Shown one piece after another: positions 1-12,018 of a stretch of DNA of 64,000 nt; positions within the stretch are counted from its first letter, which is position 1; the number at the start of each line of letters is the position of its first letter. Both the position numbers and the translations under genes were made by a program. Location: positions 391,001-455,000 of the forward strand of contig NC_081414.1 in NCBI RefSeq assembly GCF_030272615.1, read 5' to 3'. The notes beneath the pieces are model-generated. The model ran no database searches. It saw only the letters and a list, made by a program, of their open reading frames with translations, and was not told the DNA's origin. Source of the stretch: Cryptomeria japonica (Eukaryota; Streptophyta; Pinopsida; Cupressales; Cupressaceae).

Positions 1-29
1 TTTTCTAAAATGCCCTATGGTATGTTAGG

Positions 30-357
30 ATGTTTTTGCTTGTCCTTCAACTATGGTCTCGAGAATTTTGCATCTCTAGTGACAAGAAGCTTCAGGTCCC
101 AGTTTGGCTTGAGTTCCCAAGTCTTCCTTTGCCTTTGGCATTTTTTTCCTACCACTACTTATTCCTTAAGGAGGATCACTTGTGTCAAACCAAACTGGTT
201 TTTATCATACTTGACCCTAAAAAAGGGTTTGTTTTGAGATTGATTTGTCTCGCGACCTCAAAGAATGTATTTGTCACACTTAGTGTGTGCTCTATCTAAA
301 TTTTACTAATACATGTTTTCGTTGTCAATCTATTGAACATAAGATTAAGGATCGCCC
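30..357 (+). pseudogene. LINE ORF1 (gag-like) fragment with CCHC zinc knuckle
   Basis: One frame reads VPVWLEFPSLPLPL, the conserved block found before the knuckle in plant L1 ORF1 proteins. About 310-355 encodes CFRCQSIEHKIKD, which is the C-x2-C-x4-H part of a CCHC knuckle with the last Cys replaced (R). ORF1 proteins bind the LINE RNA. The two blocks are separated by a stop near 298. The start of ORF1 is outside the window. Confidence 0.6.
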
Positions 358-780
358 ACTAGTCACACTGAGGACTAAAACCCCTCCTAGGGTTACAAAG
401 CCTCCACGTGTCTCTCTTGTGGCGACTAAACCTAAAGAGAAGTGAACGATGGTGATGCATAAGGGCAAGGCCACCTTGTCTGGTCCAATGTGTTAGCCAA
501 GCCCCAATAGGCTATTGTTTCTCAACCACCACCTCCAACTTCAAACCCTTCAGACAAGGGGAAAATAGGTTTTGATCCTAACATTGTTGAGGCTTTTGTT
601 CATACACCTATTGTGCAAACTCCTCACTTAACCTTGGTGCTCTTAGCTCAATCTCACCACTTGCATTGTTCTCGCATTGTTCCAAAAAAAAGGAATGGCT
701 TGCCAGGTTTTCAATTGACTTCTCTTGCAGAAACAGTTCTCCTCTCTTGAGGATGATGGGGGCATGCAAGAGTTTATTAC

Positions 781-963
781 ATGTTTTTTCTTTCATGGAA
801 TGTCCTAGGTCTTACTGATCTTGCCAGGAAGTATTTCGTGCAAGATACTCGACAAAATTTTCCTAGTATTGATGTGTTATGTCTTCAGGAAATTAATATT
901 GTCTTTCATTCTTTTTGCAGCATGTTGGGTTATTTGGACGGTTTGCCTAGTTTTTGTCTCTAA
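781..963 (+). pseudogene. LINE ORF2 endonuclease (APE-type) N-terminus
   Basis: The translation contains FLSWNVLGL followed by DVLCLQEINI, matching the N-terminal strands of AP-type endonucleases of plant LINEs (WN.RGL... then ...LQE with the metal-binding Glu). The frame closes at 963, and homologous sequence continues in other frames toward 1400 (for example around 1190-1240). Nicking activity is clearly lost. The domain sits upstream of the RT blocks in the expected ORF2 order. Confidence 0.65.
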
Positions 964-2339
964 ACACAAAGTTGGTTGTGGAGGGGTTGTTACCCTTCTT
1001 GCGCCACATTGGCATTCTTATGTGATTGATCACGAGTCTAATCCTATTCAATAGTTGTTGTGGATCCGCATGTCAATCAAAAAACATTCTTTTGGGATCA
1101 TTAATGTTTATCCTTCCAATGATGTTGTTGAAAGATCTGCCCTTTAGCAATGGATTATAGATTCAATGCCCCTCACCACTTGGGTTATGTGTGAGGATTT
1201 CAATATGATTGAGATGGCGTCTAACAAATAAGGCTCATTGTCTTTTCATTGGATAGTTGGTGAACAAGATGCTTGGTTCTATATGTGCAATAAATTGGGT
1301 CTTTATGATCCCAATTCATACTATTGTCATCCTCAAGTTTTTTGGCATACATAGAGCAGTTTCAAGGCAGGAAATGATAGTCCTTAAATGATTTGATCAT
1401 GCAATGATTAAAAAAATATATTTTTTTGTCTTTGCCTCTTCTCAAGCTCTTCTAGTGGTACCTCTCCCCTAAGTCACTCTATTAGACCACTACCCCATTA
1501 GGTTTGGAATTGAATCACGTGTGGGCTCGATGCAACCTTCCAAAATGCACTTTTTTTTAAACACTTCCTTGCTAAATCACAAGCCCATGTTGGCTCACAT
1601 ACAATGGGTTTGGAATCTCGAATGCCATACCACTCAAACTTTTGGGTGGATTGCCTGGTGGAACTATACGATTCAGTGCATGTCGCATTTCCTTCACATT
1701 TATGGACGCCAACTTGCTATTTTTCGTTGGTGGTCCTATGAGGCTACCACTCTGGCTCTCTAACATGCCATATAATCTCTTGTTGTTGACCCTTTCTCTT
1801 CATATTTGCAAGTCGAAGTGGCTCAATTCTATCAGCAAAAGCAAATTGTTGATGCCCACTTTACTAGAGGAGATCAAATCAAGGCCACACTACATTGGTT
1901 AAAAGTTGGTGATTGATCTTATAAAGAGTTGTTTTTGGCTCTTTGTGCTCGACACTCTTCACAAGGCATAAAAAAATCAAGAAAGGCTAGACGAAGCTCT
2001 CTTAGCTGCCAGATATTCTCCAAGCATTTGTGCGCAATATAGAGAGATTTTTCACTACTCAAGAAACTTCCCCTGAGCGAGACAATGCTCTCCAAGAATG
2101 TCTTAGAGTTGTGCCATGTCGGCTCTTTGAGGCCCAACATATTTTTGTTAGAAGTTGATCATCTTAGAGGATCTTAAAGAGGTTGTGACTTCCATGGCAA
2201 ATGACAAAGCTCCTAGTTTACAAAGCCCTTTGGCCTTTTGTTGGTTCCAACCTTCATAAGGTCTACTTGGAATCTTTTCATAACTAGTTTTTTAGGTAAA
2301 TTAATGAATAAAAGAAACATCAAATTCATAACTAAACTT

Positions 2340-3300
2340 GTTGATTCATAGGACATTTGCAGCTAGCAACCGATTACAATGCTTAATGTCTCCTACAAAA
2401 TCATAGCCAAGGCCTTAGCTCTGAAAATACACCATTTGCTCCCACAAATTGTTTGTCTTGAGCAAATATGATTCATTAAATGCTTATTTATTCTAGATAA
2501 CATTAAGGTATGGAATGGGCCTGACATTCAAAATAGAAAGCCCTTTTCCTAAAAATCGATTTTTCCAAAGCCTATGATTGTATTGCATGGCCTTTTATTT
2601 TAGCCATGTTAGGGGCTCTTTGTTTTTGCCCCCTCTTTAACTAGTCTATGCAAATGCTTTTTGGGGACACATTAATGTGCATTACCATCAATGGCTGCCT
2701 ATCTTTTGTGTTTGGGATCCACCTTTCCATTCATCAAAGGTGTCCTCTTGCTCCTTCATTGTATATTCTTGTTGTTGAAGGATTTGCATATTTGTTGAAA
2801 AACTCTATCTCTGCTGGGAGAGTTTGAGGAATTTCCCTACCTGAGTCATCTAACCAACTGGTTAATGGGCATTTTACAAATGATTCTTTTCTCACGCTCA
2901 TTAAAGTGGAGTAAAACATCAAAGAGGATATTCGATCTCTTGACAACTTTTACCTAGATTCCGGTTCTACCATTCAATGACATAAAATGTAGTGTTATTT
3001 CTGATCTTTCCTTCTTGAGCCCTCTTGGATCCTCAGGTATGGGTGGAAATGGATAAGTCATGGGGAATTTTTTCACTTTCTGGGCATTTCCTTTGCCTTT
3101 TAAGCATCTCCTATTGACCTGCAAAATATGGTCCTTGCCAGAATTGAGAAGAAGCTCTGGTATTGGATTACTAAGCCTCTTTCCTTGGTTTTGGGTAAAT
3201 TTCAGGTTTGTTCTAAAATCCTTGTGGTCACCCATGTGTATTATTCTTCCTATTGGGCCCATTCCAATGCCTCTTATTTGAGGTTAGACAAGCTTCTTCG
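2340..3300 (+). pseudogene. LINE ORF2 reverse transcriptase, broken
   Basis: About 2370-2500 reads NVSYKIIAKALALKIHHLLP followed by IVCLEQ and LDNIKVW, the classic plant LINE RT block. About 2555-2590 reads KIDFSKAYDCI, the palm Asp motif. About 2740-2910 reads RCPLAPSLYILVVE and then GHFTNDSF where FADD would be expected, so the catalytic Asp pair is lost. Several in-frame stops separate the blocks. The reading frame continues toward about 3300 and then into the C-terminal zinc-binding/RNase H region of the family, which is only faintly recognisable from 3600 to 5250. Confidence 0.75.
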
Positions 3301-4016
3301 TGATTTCTTATGGGCCTCTTTGGAACATCACAAAGATTTTCACTGTGTTGATTGGAAGTTCTGTTGTCTCCCGCATGATTCTAGTGGGCCTGGTCTACTT
3401 TACACTCAAAGAAAAGGATTAACCCTTTGTGCCATTGTTTGTGTTATCTTTGGTAGTGAGATCTGGAAGATTCTTCTTAGACACTGCGTTTTGTCTGTCT
3501 CTCTGGCTCACAGACTAGCTTGGAAAGGGATTGGATTTCAAACCCTTGTTATGCTTGAGGTTGTTCAAATCGAAGGCACATTTGTTGCCAAAATTATCTA
3601 GCGTGCCTAGGAAGCCATTGAGCCTTGGCTCTGGTGGGTTGGCTTTGGCTTTCAAGATGGGTTATCTATTAATCATCATAACCTTTGGTGGTCTCTTCTA
3701 ATTCATGTTCAAGGCATCCCTCCGGCTCGTTTGCCTCGGGTTTGTGCCTTGTGGTTCCATGTGAAGGGCATTCACACCCCTCAGGATTTGTTTTTTTGAG
3801 CCATTGTAGATCTTCACACTTAGGAAGATTAAAAAGTCCAGTACTGCCTTATATAGCCAGATCGACTTACATTCTACATTGTTGTGTCAACTCTACCTCT
3901 AAATATGCTACACAAGCTAGGCATTCACTCAGTCAACCCTTAGAGGAAAGATTGGCATTGGCATCCCAACACTACTACTTATAATTACAAGCCATAACTA
4001 GGCTAATACTTACTTT

Positions 4017-4234
4017 CTCCTCATCTTCCTATGGCCTCGACCCTCAATTTATGGTAGCATATGTAGTCATCTCTATTTGTGTGGCAACAACGTTTTAAAA
4101 ACATCTGGTCGATTATCACGAAGCCCTCCTCATCTTCCTATGGCCTCGACCCTCAATTTATGGTAGCATATGTAGTCATCTCTATTTGTGTGGCAACAAC
4201 GTTTTAAAAACATCTGGTCGATTATCACGAAGCC
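4017..4234. repeat. 109-bp perfect tandem duplication inside the LINE
   Basis: A 109-bp unit at 4017-4125 is repeated without visible change at 4126-4234. Because 109 is not a multiple of three it also shifts the ORF2 frame. Identity of the copies implies a duplication younger than the surrounding LINE decay. Confidence 0.9.
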
Positions 4235-5395
4235 CAAGCTTGCCTATTTTGCTTGGTGTATTCTTTTCTGAGGCTTTCCTATGGGCTCTTGTCTCAGACA
4301 TATGGAAGTCCCAGACTTGCGTTATTCATTTTGTGGCCAACTTGAAACTTTTAAACACTTTTTCTCTAGTTTTGTTGTCATGCTCAAAACTTGTGGAGTT
4401 AGATTCATGACTTTTTTTCACCCCTTTTGACTAGAACCCTTTTCTTGGCATAGGGATCTTTTAGGAGATTAGCCTTGCATTCCCTTCAATTACACCTAGA
4501 TCTAGCATGCTTTCAGGATGGAGATTCTCTTTTCTTTATGGAAAGATAGAAATGTTATTTTTTTTTCTTAGAACTTTGTTGATAATTCTGTTTTGTTTTT
4601 TACTAGAGCTACTATTTGTACTAATGTGATGGTTTAGATTCAAGTATGGGCAAACAAAGTGGCCCTTGAGGTTTCTCACCTTCGGGAGATAATCGCTCAT
4701 TGGGGTAATGCCTCGTGTACTATGGCCTGGGTGCCCTTGGACAGTTCTACTTCTCGCGGTCATTATCCACCTCGTAGTAGCAAATGTGGTTGGAGTTTCT
4801 TGCCTTGATGTTCTTTGTCACCAAGATCCTAGGCTCCTTGTTGCCACTTTAGTGGAAGGGGTGCTTCTACTCAGTGACGCTTTGCTTCTCCCCCGCATGT
4901 AGGATTAGCTTCTAAGTGGCCTATGGGGGACACATGGTTGTTTACAGATGATAGTAACGAATGGCCTTCAACTAGTGATGGTGGTGGTTGGCCAGACTCC
5001 TCAAAGTGGCTCCTTCAATTAGATCTGGTCATTTTGCCAAAGAGAACCGAACAAAAAGAGGAGAGAGAGACGAATGCTAACAAGGGGTGGTACCAACTTG
5101 ACATCACCCAAGACCTCACTGATGTATGGGGCAAACCAAATGATCAGGATCCCCTTTGTTGCCCTCTAGGATTGCTCTTGTCACTTAAGTGGCTCATCTT
5201 TTATGGTTTTTTGCTATTTGGGCTTGGCCCATATGACTGTTATTTTGTTTAGTTGTTATACTACTTTCTGGGCTCTGCCTATGTGACTCCGGTTTTTCTT
5301 TCCAAGCATTGCCTATGTGACTTTGAGGGGTGATCTTGTGTCCCTCTATATTTTTTTTGGGGATGTGTAATATATTTGTAAATTAATACATATTG

Positions 5396-5880
5396 ACGCA
5401 TGTATTTATCAAAATGTTTGTGAATTGCGACTAAAAAATAGACAAATAAGACACAACAAATCTATAAACTTTGTCTAATCACACAAACTATACACACCTA
5501 CAACTATCTCTCAAGATTTTTTGTTGTTATCAGCCCAATTCACATTGACACACTTAAATAATTTTTGTTTATTTAATAAATTGTTTTTATTTATCTCCTA
5601 ATATTAATTAAATAATTTAAACTATTTAATTAATTCATCTAGTCATTCTTTCGACATTAATTGAATAATTCAAGACTATTTGTTCAATTAATTTATTCCC
5701 TTTTCTAAGTCAATCTTACATAAATAAATCTAAGGTTTATTTATTTAAGCCTGTAATGCACATTCCCTAAAATTAAAAAATGAGTCTTATTTAATTCATC
5801 TTTTCTCTCACATTATTAGGGAGCTAAACTCAATTGCATACTCCAACTAATCATTTGTACAATTTGAATCGTGATATGAT
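5396..5880. other. AT-rich spacer with TTAATTAA-type modules
   Basis: No coding sequence is visible. From 5560 to 5780 there are repeated AT-rich inverted motifs (TTAATTAAATAA, ATTTATTTA) like those inside the LTRs at 31019-31799 and 60265-61964. The stretch may therefore be a decayed LTR, possibly the 3' LTR of the minus-strand Ty3 remnant to its right. No boundaries could be fixed. Confidence 0.35.
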
Positions 5881-6528
5881 AAAGATATGCCCTTTAGAAG
5901 AAGGGGGGGATATCATTCCAATGATGTCAATACCCCAAGTTTGAAATGGCCAAGGAGAAACTTGGGTATGAAGTTATTGTCCAAGAGCTCAAACAAGATT
6001 ACTATGTTGTTGACATTAAGGACATTACTTGACAAAGGTAAAGGAATCTTGTTCCATCATTTGCCAATAATATCTTGTATGTATTAATTTGTGTACTAAG
6101 GATTTAACACCAAAGTGTGTACCCTCGATCTCGAAAGAGCTTCTTGAAGGGCAAGAGGTATCTCAACCTTAGTGAGACATTGAAGAAGACCATTGTAAGA
6201 TTTGCAATAAAGAACATTAGAAGGAATGATATAATGAGTTGAAAGATTTCGAATCTGAACATGAGTATTCAATATAGCATCGTCTGGAAAACTTAGACTT
6301 TGGATAGTTGTAGATTTGAGAAAACCATTCCCCCAAGTCTATATGGGCACATATAAGACTATCAAGTTCAAGTTTATCGGAGAATGCAAGAGAGCAAAGG
6401 ACTCGCATCACAAGTTATACTCATCCACACTATAGTCAGAGCATACAAGGGAATTTGCACTTGTCATTGCATCCACATGACAATTCTCTCTTCTGGAAAT
6501 ATTGTTGATAGTATAAGGAGAGAAATGA

Positions 6529-6895
6529 CTAAGCAAAGTCAAAGCCAAATTTCGATACTGAGATAGATTGCTTATCCTGATATGCTCTCATGATATGTTT
6601 TACAATAAGCTCATAATCATCATGAATACGAATGTGTAACTTCATATGCAATTGCAACACGCAAGCTAGCAATAAGGGCTTCATACTCAACAATGTTATT
6701 TGTAAAATGAAAGTCAAGTCGAAGGGAAAGAAGAACTAGTTTTCCCTCAAGTGAGATTAAGGCTACACCTGCTCCAGAATTAGTTTGACATCTCAATCCA
6801 TCAACCCATATAGGTTCACAATATACTGTAAATAGATTCTTATTTGGGAACAAATCCAAAGTAGGAAATGATTTAGGTGAGGGAGCTTTCGCCAA
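6529..6895 (-). pseudogene. Ty3-type second RNase H domain fragment
   Basis: The frame at 6895-6620 reads WVDGLRCQTNSGAGVALISL and NNIVEYEALIASLRVA. This matches the RNase H-like domain that follows RT/RH in some plant Ty3 lineages (DGS...GAG.G.., N..AEYEAL..GL). The overlapping frame at 6717-6529 continues with DDYELIVKHIMRAYQDKQ, so one frameshift near 6640 splits the domain. The catalytic Asp, Glu and Asp are largely kept (WVDG, EYEA, DYEL). Confidence 0.75.
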
Positions 6896-7078
6896 CTAAC
6901 TGTGATAACTTGACCTTTAATTGATTTTTGAGTCACAAGCTTAAGTAAGATCGAACTCGAAAAGCAACACCACCCATTTCACTATTCTCCCATAGAGATT
7001 AGCCCTAGAAAAGAGATGTTTAAGATCATTTTTAATAATTGCTTGGGTTTCTACATGGAGAAGATAATGCCTTAACTT

Positions 7079-7330
7079 TTATGTTATGAAGATGAGAGCA
7101 AGACATTGTTTTTCCATCATAGAGTATAGAGTTTCATAATCAATAAGAATATGACTAATGTAGTACATTGCTCTTTCCTTACCATCATCGTCATACTGAG
7201 CCAATAAGGTTGCCAAAGCATTAGAAAGTGATGAGATATAATGTAGAAATGGTCTATCTTGCATAGCTAACAATAAGATACGAGGATTGGCCAAATAACT
7301 CTTGATAGAATCAAAAGCCTTTTGACACTC
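7079..7330 (-). pseudogene. Ty3 RT connection / RNase H fragment
   Basis: The translation includes ALATLLAQYDDDGKE, then YYISHIL and MEKQCLALIF, which are the family hallmarks of the Ty3 RNase H start (…GALLAQ…, YYLSR…, EKECLALVFA). It lies directly downstream of the RT block on the minus strand, in the correct order. It is cut off by stops at both ends. Confidence 0.75.
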
Positions 7331-7533
7331 ATCATCTTATTGAAAATGTGCATCTTTCTTCAACAAACACATGAATGGAAGTGTAAGATGGACCAATTGA
7401 GATACAAATCTACGAATTGCCTAAATCTTTGTTTGCAAACTACGAAGTTGTGAGATGTTCTCAGCTGGAGGCATGTTATTGATTGCATCAATCTTATTCG
7501 TGTCGACTTCAATCCAGAATGAGAGAATAAACC

Positions 7534-8100
7534 CTATTTTTTTCTAGCACCCACATCGATTACACACTTAAGAGGAATTAGCCTCATCTTATAGAGTTGA
7601 AATCTATCAAAGATAAGACAAAGATTCTTAACACGATCTTGACACGTCATAGACTTAGCCAAGATGTCATCAACATAATCTTCTAATATCTTGTGAATTA
7701 AATCATGAAAGACTAGATTCATCACACGTTGATAGGTTGGTCCAACATTCTTCAACCCAAACAATGTGACTATGTAACAAAAAATACCCCAAGGGGGGAT
7801 CATAAAGGATGTTTTGTATTGATCTTCTAAGTTAATAAGGACCGAGAAGCCATCCATGAAAGAAAGCAAGGCATGGCCTGCAGTGAAGTCAACAATAATA
7901 TCGATACTAGGCAATGGAAAAACATTCATAAGAGAAGCCTTTTAAGATCATGAAAGCCAACGCACATATGAATATAACCATTAGGTTTACCAACAATGAT
8001 GATATTTGATATCCAAGGTGAGTAGTCAATAGGATAGATAAAACTAGCTTTTAGGAGCTTTTCTATCTTAGTCTTGACCAACTAAGGCACCTTGGGATTC
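7534..8100 (-). pseudogene. Ty3 reverse transcriptase fragment with YVDD
   Basis: The 131-residue open stretch (7929-7534) reads EDQYKTSF, PWGIFCY, FGLKN, then EDYVDDILAKS, the RT fingers-to-palm region with an intact YVDD catalytic box. Upstream (7930-8060) other frames give the GKPNG block expected just before it. The usual substrate is the element's own RNA inside virus-like particles. The frame is interrupted on both sides, so this is a dead copy. Confidence 0.8.
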
Positions 8101-8576
8101 ATCTTAAGGATTGCTTGCTTAAGGAGCTTGGCTTTGAGACATAGAAAGATATTACGAACCACTACACATTCATCCATACCAGACATATCCTCATATGACC
8201 AAGCAAAGATATCAAAATAATGATGCAAAAGGTCAGAATGTGATTTAGACTCCTCCAAGGAAAGACACTTTCCTATCTTAATTACCTTTTCAAAAGACTT
8301 TGATCCATGAAAACATTGGAAGTTTCTCCCTTAAGGAGAGTACCATGATCTTCAAGATGCGATATAGAGATATTCTCATCATCATAAGATAAAGGGTCCT
8401 TATCAAAACTCATTACGGATTATCCAAAATGTGCTTGAGTATTCAAATAACATGGGACATGGCTTATGGTGATAAGAAGGGAGATCAAAGTATACACCCA
8501 AGAATTCTTCTAGAGCTTCCTTCAAAGAAAAATGTCTAAATAAAATTCATTCGAGTTTACTTTGCTTCCAATATAG

Positions 8577-8948
8577 TCAAGATGAACAAGATTGAGAGGA
8601 AGAGGTTTGATAGAAACCATGTTGACATTCAACCATGGCTTTGCTTAGAAGACACGACACAATACAAGTTTCAACCTCCAAAGGGACTCTAAAACCTTGC
8701 TCATCAAGTCCATAACCCCTAACTCCATAGCTATACTTAGAGAGAAGATCATACCCCGACCCATAACGTGAGTGTAACTCACGGGAAGTCGAAGGATTAG
8801 TATAGAAGAGATGATCAAAATGACAAGTGTCACCTGACTTTATAGATGCATAATCATCTTTCTTAGTCGAGGTAAATGAGACCTTACAAATAACTAGGTG
8901 GATCGGATCTACTTTGTATTCATTGATGTAGGATCCAATGAAGTCCAA
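8577..8948 (-). pseudogene. Unrecognised ORF upstream of Ty3 RT
   Basis: A 123-residue open stretch starts MDFIGSYINEYK and includes YGVRGYGLDEQGFRVPLE. I do not recognise it. Its position, about 500 bp 5' of the RT on the same strand, suggests the gag-protease to RT linker of the same element, but no protease D-S/T-G motif is visible. Confidence 0.4.
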
Positions 8949-9022
8949 AGTTCCACAATCTTGACCTAAACATGCAAATCCTTGGTATGAAAATAATTAT
9001 AGATTAAAAAAAAAAGAAATAA

Positions 9023-9838
9023 AATTGTCACAAGAGATATATATTGAAAAGGTGCTAAATCAATTTAATATGAAGAATGCTAAGATAGTGTGTAGACCCC
9101 TAGCTGATCACTTCAAATTATCTTCTGAAATCTGTCTTAAAACACGTGAAGAAAAAGAATCTATGGAAAAAGTGTCTTACTCCTCTACTGTTAGAACCTT
9201 TATGGACGTGATGATGTGCACAACACCCAACATTGCTCATGTAATGAGAGTGGTCAGCTAGTATATGAATAATCTAGGAAAAAATCATTCGTAGGTTGTA
9301 AAATGGATTCTAAGATACTTGAAGGGTGCTTCTCAATGTGTTTTGAGCTTTAGAGCAGAAGATGCATACCTACAAGGATTTATTGACTCTAACATGGCTA
9401 GTGACTTGGGAAAAAGACAACATACCAATGGGCATGTATTTACTTTTGCATAGGCAGTAATTAGTTGGGTTTCTAAGTTGCAAAATGTGGTTGATTTTTC
9501 CACCACGGAAGCAAAATGTACCACTCTCTAAAGGAGTTAAGGAGATGTGGTTGAAACAACTATTAGCTGAATTGGAAAGTAAACAAGAAGATTTCACTTT
9601 GTATAGTGACGGCAAAAGTGCAATTCATTTGGCAAAAAATATAGTTCATTCACTAACAAAGCACATGGAGCTTGGATATCATTCTATCATTAATCTACTT
9701 GAAGAATATAAGCTGAAGTTGAAGAAGATGTATACCAACCTTGATCTTGTAGATGCACTAATGAAGGTTGTTGCAAAAGAGAAGCTAGAATTTTGTAGAG
9801 CTTCTCTTGGTTTGGTAAACATGTGACATTAAGCCTAG
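9023..9838 (+). pseudogene. Ty1/copia pol 3' end (RT C-terminus + RNase H)
   Basis: The fragment begins LSQEIYIEKVLNQFNMKNAK, the RT region after the catalytic box of Tnt1-type copia elements. It continues with TTPNIAHVMRVVS and the RNase H blocks DFSTTEAK, SDGKSAIHLAKN, and ends KEKLEFCRASLGL. Stops (for example the TAG after VVS at 9259) and a frame change near 9490 break it. The 5' three-quarters of the element are missing at a junction near 9010 with the oppositely oriented Ty3 remnant. About 60 bp downstream a purine-rich tract precedes an LTR start. Confidence 0.85.
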
Positions 9839-9902
9839 AAAAGCAAGTGACATCTCCAATCTTAGCTATTTGAAACATGAGTTAGACTCACAAGTGGGAG
9901 AT

Positions 9903-11156
9903 TGTTCGGTTATGAACAATGTTCCACATGGTTTTGGGACGGGGAACAAAGGGCCTATGTTTGGGGACGGTGTGGGGTGGCAAGGGGTGGCACAAATGCA
10001 TATAGTACTTGAAAAATTAGTTATAAAAAGATGTGTAAGGAATAAGTATAATTGTAAATGAAACATGCAAATATTTACAACCAAGGGATATGTATTATGT
10101 AGATTTTTATGATCATGATTCATCATTGGCCTATTACTTGATTAGATTTTTAGTTTCATGGGGTTTGGGGGCAATACGAAAATGAGGTTGAGTGTAGCAC
10201 CCCTTATGCGAGATTGGGGCTAAGAGAGATGTAGAGAGATAGGTCTAGATTTGGGGGAAGAGAGAAGAGAGTGAGATGGAGAGAGGTAGAGAGAGGGGAT
10301 AGAGGAAGAGTGGTAGGGAAAGAGATAGGTCTAAAGTTCATAGGAGATCAAAGAAGTAAGATAGAGAGCAAGAGAATGCTGATAGGAGCTTGTTGATCAC
10401 TGAAATTTGACTAAGTCTGAAAAAATTATATATCTTCTAAAACCTAAAATCTACATTATAACTCCTCGAAATCTGAAACCACTCTCAAACATCCTGTCAA
10501 TATAAACATGAAATATAGCTTAAAGTATAAGAAAATTATACTTAAATGTTATATTTCATGTATATATTCTAATGAAGAGAATGAGAATGACTTGAAGACA
10601 AGGATTCCATTTTCACCATTTTTTTTTTAAATTTGTTTTTTCTCACATCTCATGACAGAAGACTTCTAGATGTCCCTAAGACACTCAAGGGACGCATGGG
10701 CATCCTCCAGATGTGTGGGCGTCCCCAAGACGCATGGGCATCCCCGACATCTTCAGACATCCTGACAATGGTGAAGGGAAGGCGGGGGACGCCTCGTCCT
10801 CATCCTTGCATCCTGAAGACGTCCCTGTCTCGGAAACGCGAAGGTTGGGGCAGGGGGGAACACGTCCCTATTGTTCACTGGTTGTGAAGTTCAATCAGCA
10901 CAACTCTTCACATTCTCGTGTTCTTTTGACTCTTCATTTCAATGATGAGTTTTATAATAAAACAAATTGAGGAAGAAAACATTTGCTGTTGATGAAAACT
11001 TAGGTAATTGCTTCAATTGTTCAAGGTGAATAAAAAAATCCACTTTTCCCGTGGATGTAGCCAAGTTTGGTGAATCACATAATTTATCGTCTTTGTACAA
11101 TTTGTGTTTACTGCATAGTCAACTGCAGTTTTTATTTCTGCCCTGTTTTCTTAACA
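9903..11156 (+). repeat. 3' LTR of the 9.0-kb copia element
   Basis: The LTR begins TGTTCGG immediately after the purine tract CAAGTGGGAGAT (9891-9902), the usual copia polypurine tract. Near its end (11040-11090) it contains TTTTCCCGTGGATGTAGCC, a conserved U5-side motif of Tnt1-like plant LTRs, and it can be closed at ...TTAACA (11156). The segment 10670-10800 is rich in short repeats of the kind GACGCATGGGCATCC. The 3' boundary is a best guess because no partner LTR or target duplication remains. Confidence 0.6.
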
Positions 11157-11918
11157 GGTTCATGTTATAGAAGAGAATAAATTAGTGAATGCAAAAAAGC
11201 CTGAGCAGGTTGTTGAAAACTTAATGGATAGCAACAACCAAATGGAACGGATTTATAAATATGTGGATTGTACATGATGTTAGAGCAAGGGCACTTGGCA
11301 AAAGATTCATAAGGGTCAATGAAATGACATTGGGTTACGAATCAGGACAAGATGCAGCATAGAGAATAAAAACCCAAATGATCTAGATCCCAGAAAAAGG
11401 ATCAGGTAACAGTACACTAACTTGAAGATTCTTATGTGTCAAACTTATAACCAAAAATGAATATACACAGACATTTATAAACAACAATCAGAGTGCAAAA
11501 AGAGAATAAAAACATTTAGACACAGAGAAATGGCAGTAGCGTCAATAAGAACTGGATCAAAAAATTAATCATTACACATGTTCCATACGATGCGAGTATC
11601 TGACATGGGAGACATAAAACTCTGTAAATCTGTCTTCTCTGAGCTTAAAATAATTTTTTTATACATATGAATATGAATTGAACAGACATCAGGGAAAGAT
11701 GATTCATCTTCTGGCATTTACCGAAAGGATGGCACCACATTCGAGCCATGGGTGATAAGTTAGCACTATGACATTTTCTGCCACCCTAAATTGGCACTAG
11801 CATTGAAATTTAGCAGTACAAACTAAACTGGCTATAAAGTCTTGCAAAAATGTCACCAGAACCACTGAATTCAGAGCATATGTGTCTCTGTTTATTAAAC
11901 CTTTTTGGGCACCAACCA
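11157..11918. other. Non-repetitive-looking spacer, no gene seen
   Basis: No transposon domain is visible. A 39-codon open frame runs from 11158 to a TGA at 11277 directly after an AG, but it adjoins the LTR end and lacks other support. The rest is AT-rich without long frames. The stretch may be 3' flanking or intronic sequence of the candidate minus-strand gene at 11919-12018. Confidence 0.3.
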
Positions 11919-12018
11919 TCAACCCTTCAGGGTGGCAAGAGAAACAATGGATGCTCTGTCAGAGCCATCATTTACTGATTCACTAGAGTACAAAGAGCCT
12001 CTTGTGTCAAGCTGTAAC
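11919..12018 (-). CDS. Candidate terminal exon of an unidentified host gene
   Basis: Read on the minus strand, a pyrimidine-rich tract with an AG acceptor (at 12019-12020) is followed by 100 bases of open frame in phase 1. They encode LQLDTRGSLYSSESVNDGSD and then RASIVSLATLKG with a TGA at 11921-11919. Serine/charged composition and a clean acceptor make this look like the last exon of a real gene, but I do not recognise the protein and could not find the upstream exons. They would lie at higher coordinates, where transposon insertions such as the SINE at 13.7 kb may occupy introns. Chance occurrence cannot be excluded. Confidence 0.3.

Larger units (their letters stand above)
1..5395 (+). 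pseudogene. Degenerate L1/Cin4-type LINE (non-LTR retrotransposon)
   Basis: This is a long plus-strand LINE remnant that enters from the left edge. In order, it shows an ORF1 gag-like piece with a zinc knuckle, an endonuclease start, reverse-transcriptase blocks, and a tail ending near an AT-rich stretch around 5360-5395. Every domain is broken by stops and frame changes, so no full ORF2 survives. LINE ORF2 normally encodes endonuclease, RT and often RNase H for target-primed reverse transcription. The 5' end lies outside the window and I could not define a clean poly(A) tail or target duplication. Order and spacing of the domains support one element rather than scattered pieces. Confidence 0.8.
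6100..8950 (-). pseudogene. Degenerate Ty3/gypsy pol remnant
   Basis: This is a minus-strand block whose domains run from high to low coordinates: a region of unknown match (8948-8577), reverse transcriptase (about 8100-7534), the RT connection/first RNase H segment (7330-7079), and a second RNase H-type domain (6895-6529). This order is typical of plant Ty3 (Metaviridae-type) pol. Integrase is not recognised. Frames change repeatedly and no long ORF survives. The right side abuts a plus-strand copia fragment near 9000, so the 5' part of the element has been lost or rearranged. Confidence 0.75.

Noticed and set aside
11158..11277. A 39-codon open frame after TTCTTAACAG that looks like a terminal exon
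   Set aside because: The apparent polypyrimidine tract and AG belong to the U5 end of the copia LTR (conserved motif just upstream), and 39 open codons are not rare by chance. Left as spacer.
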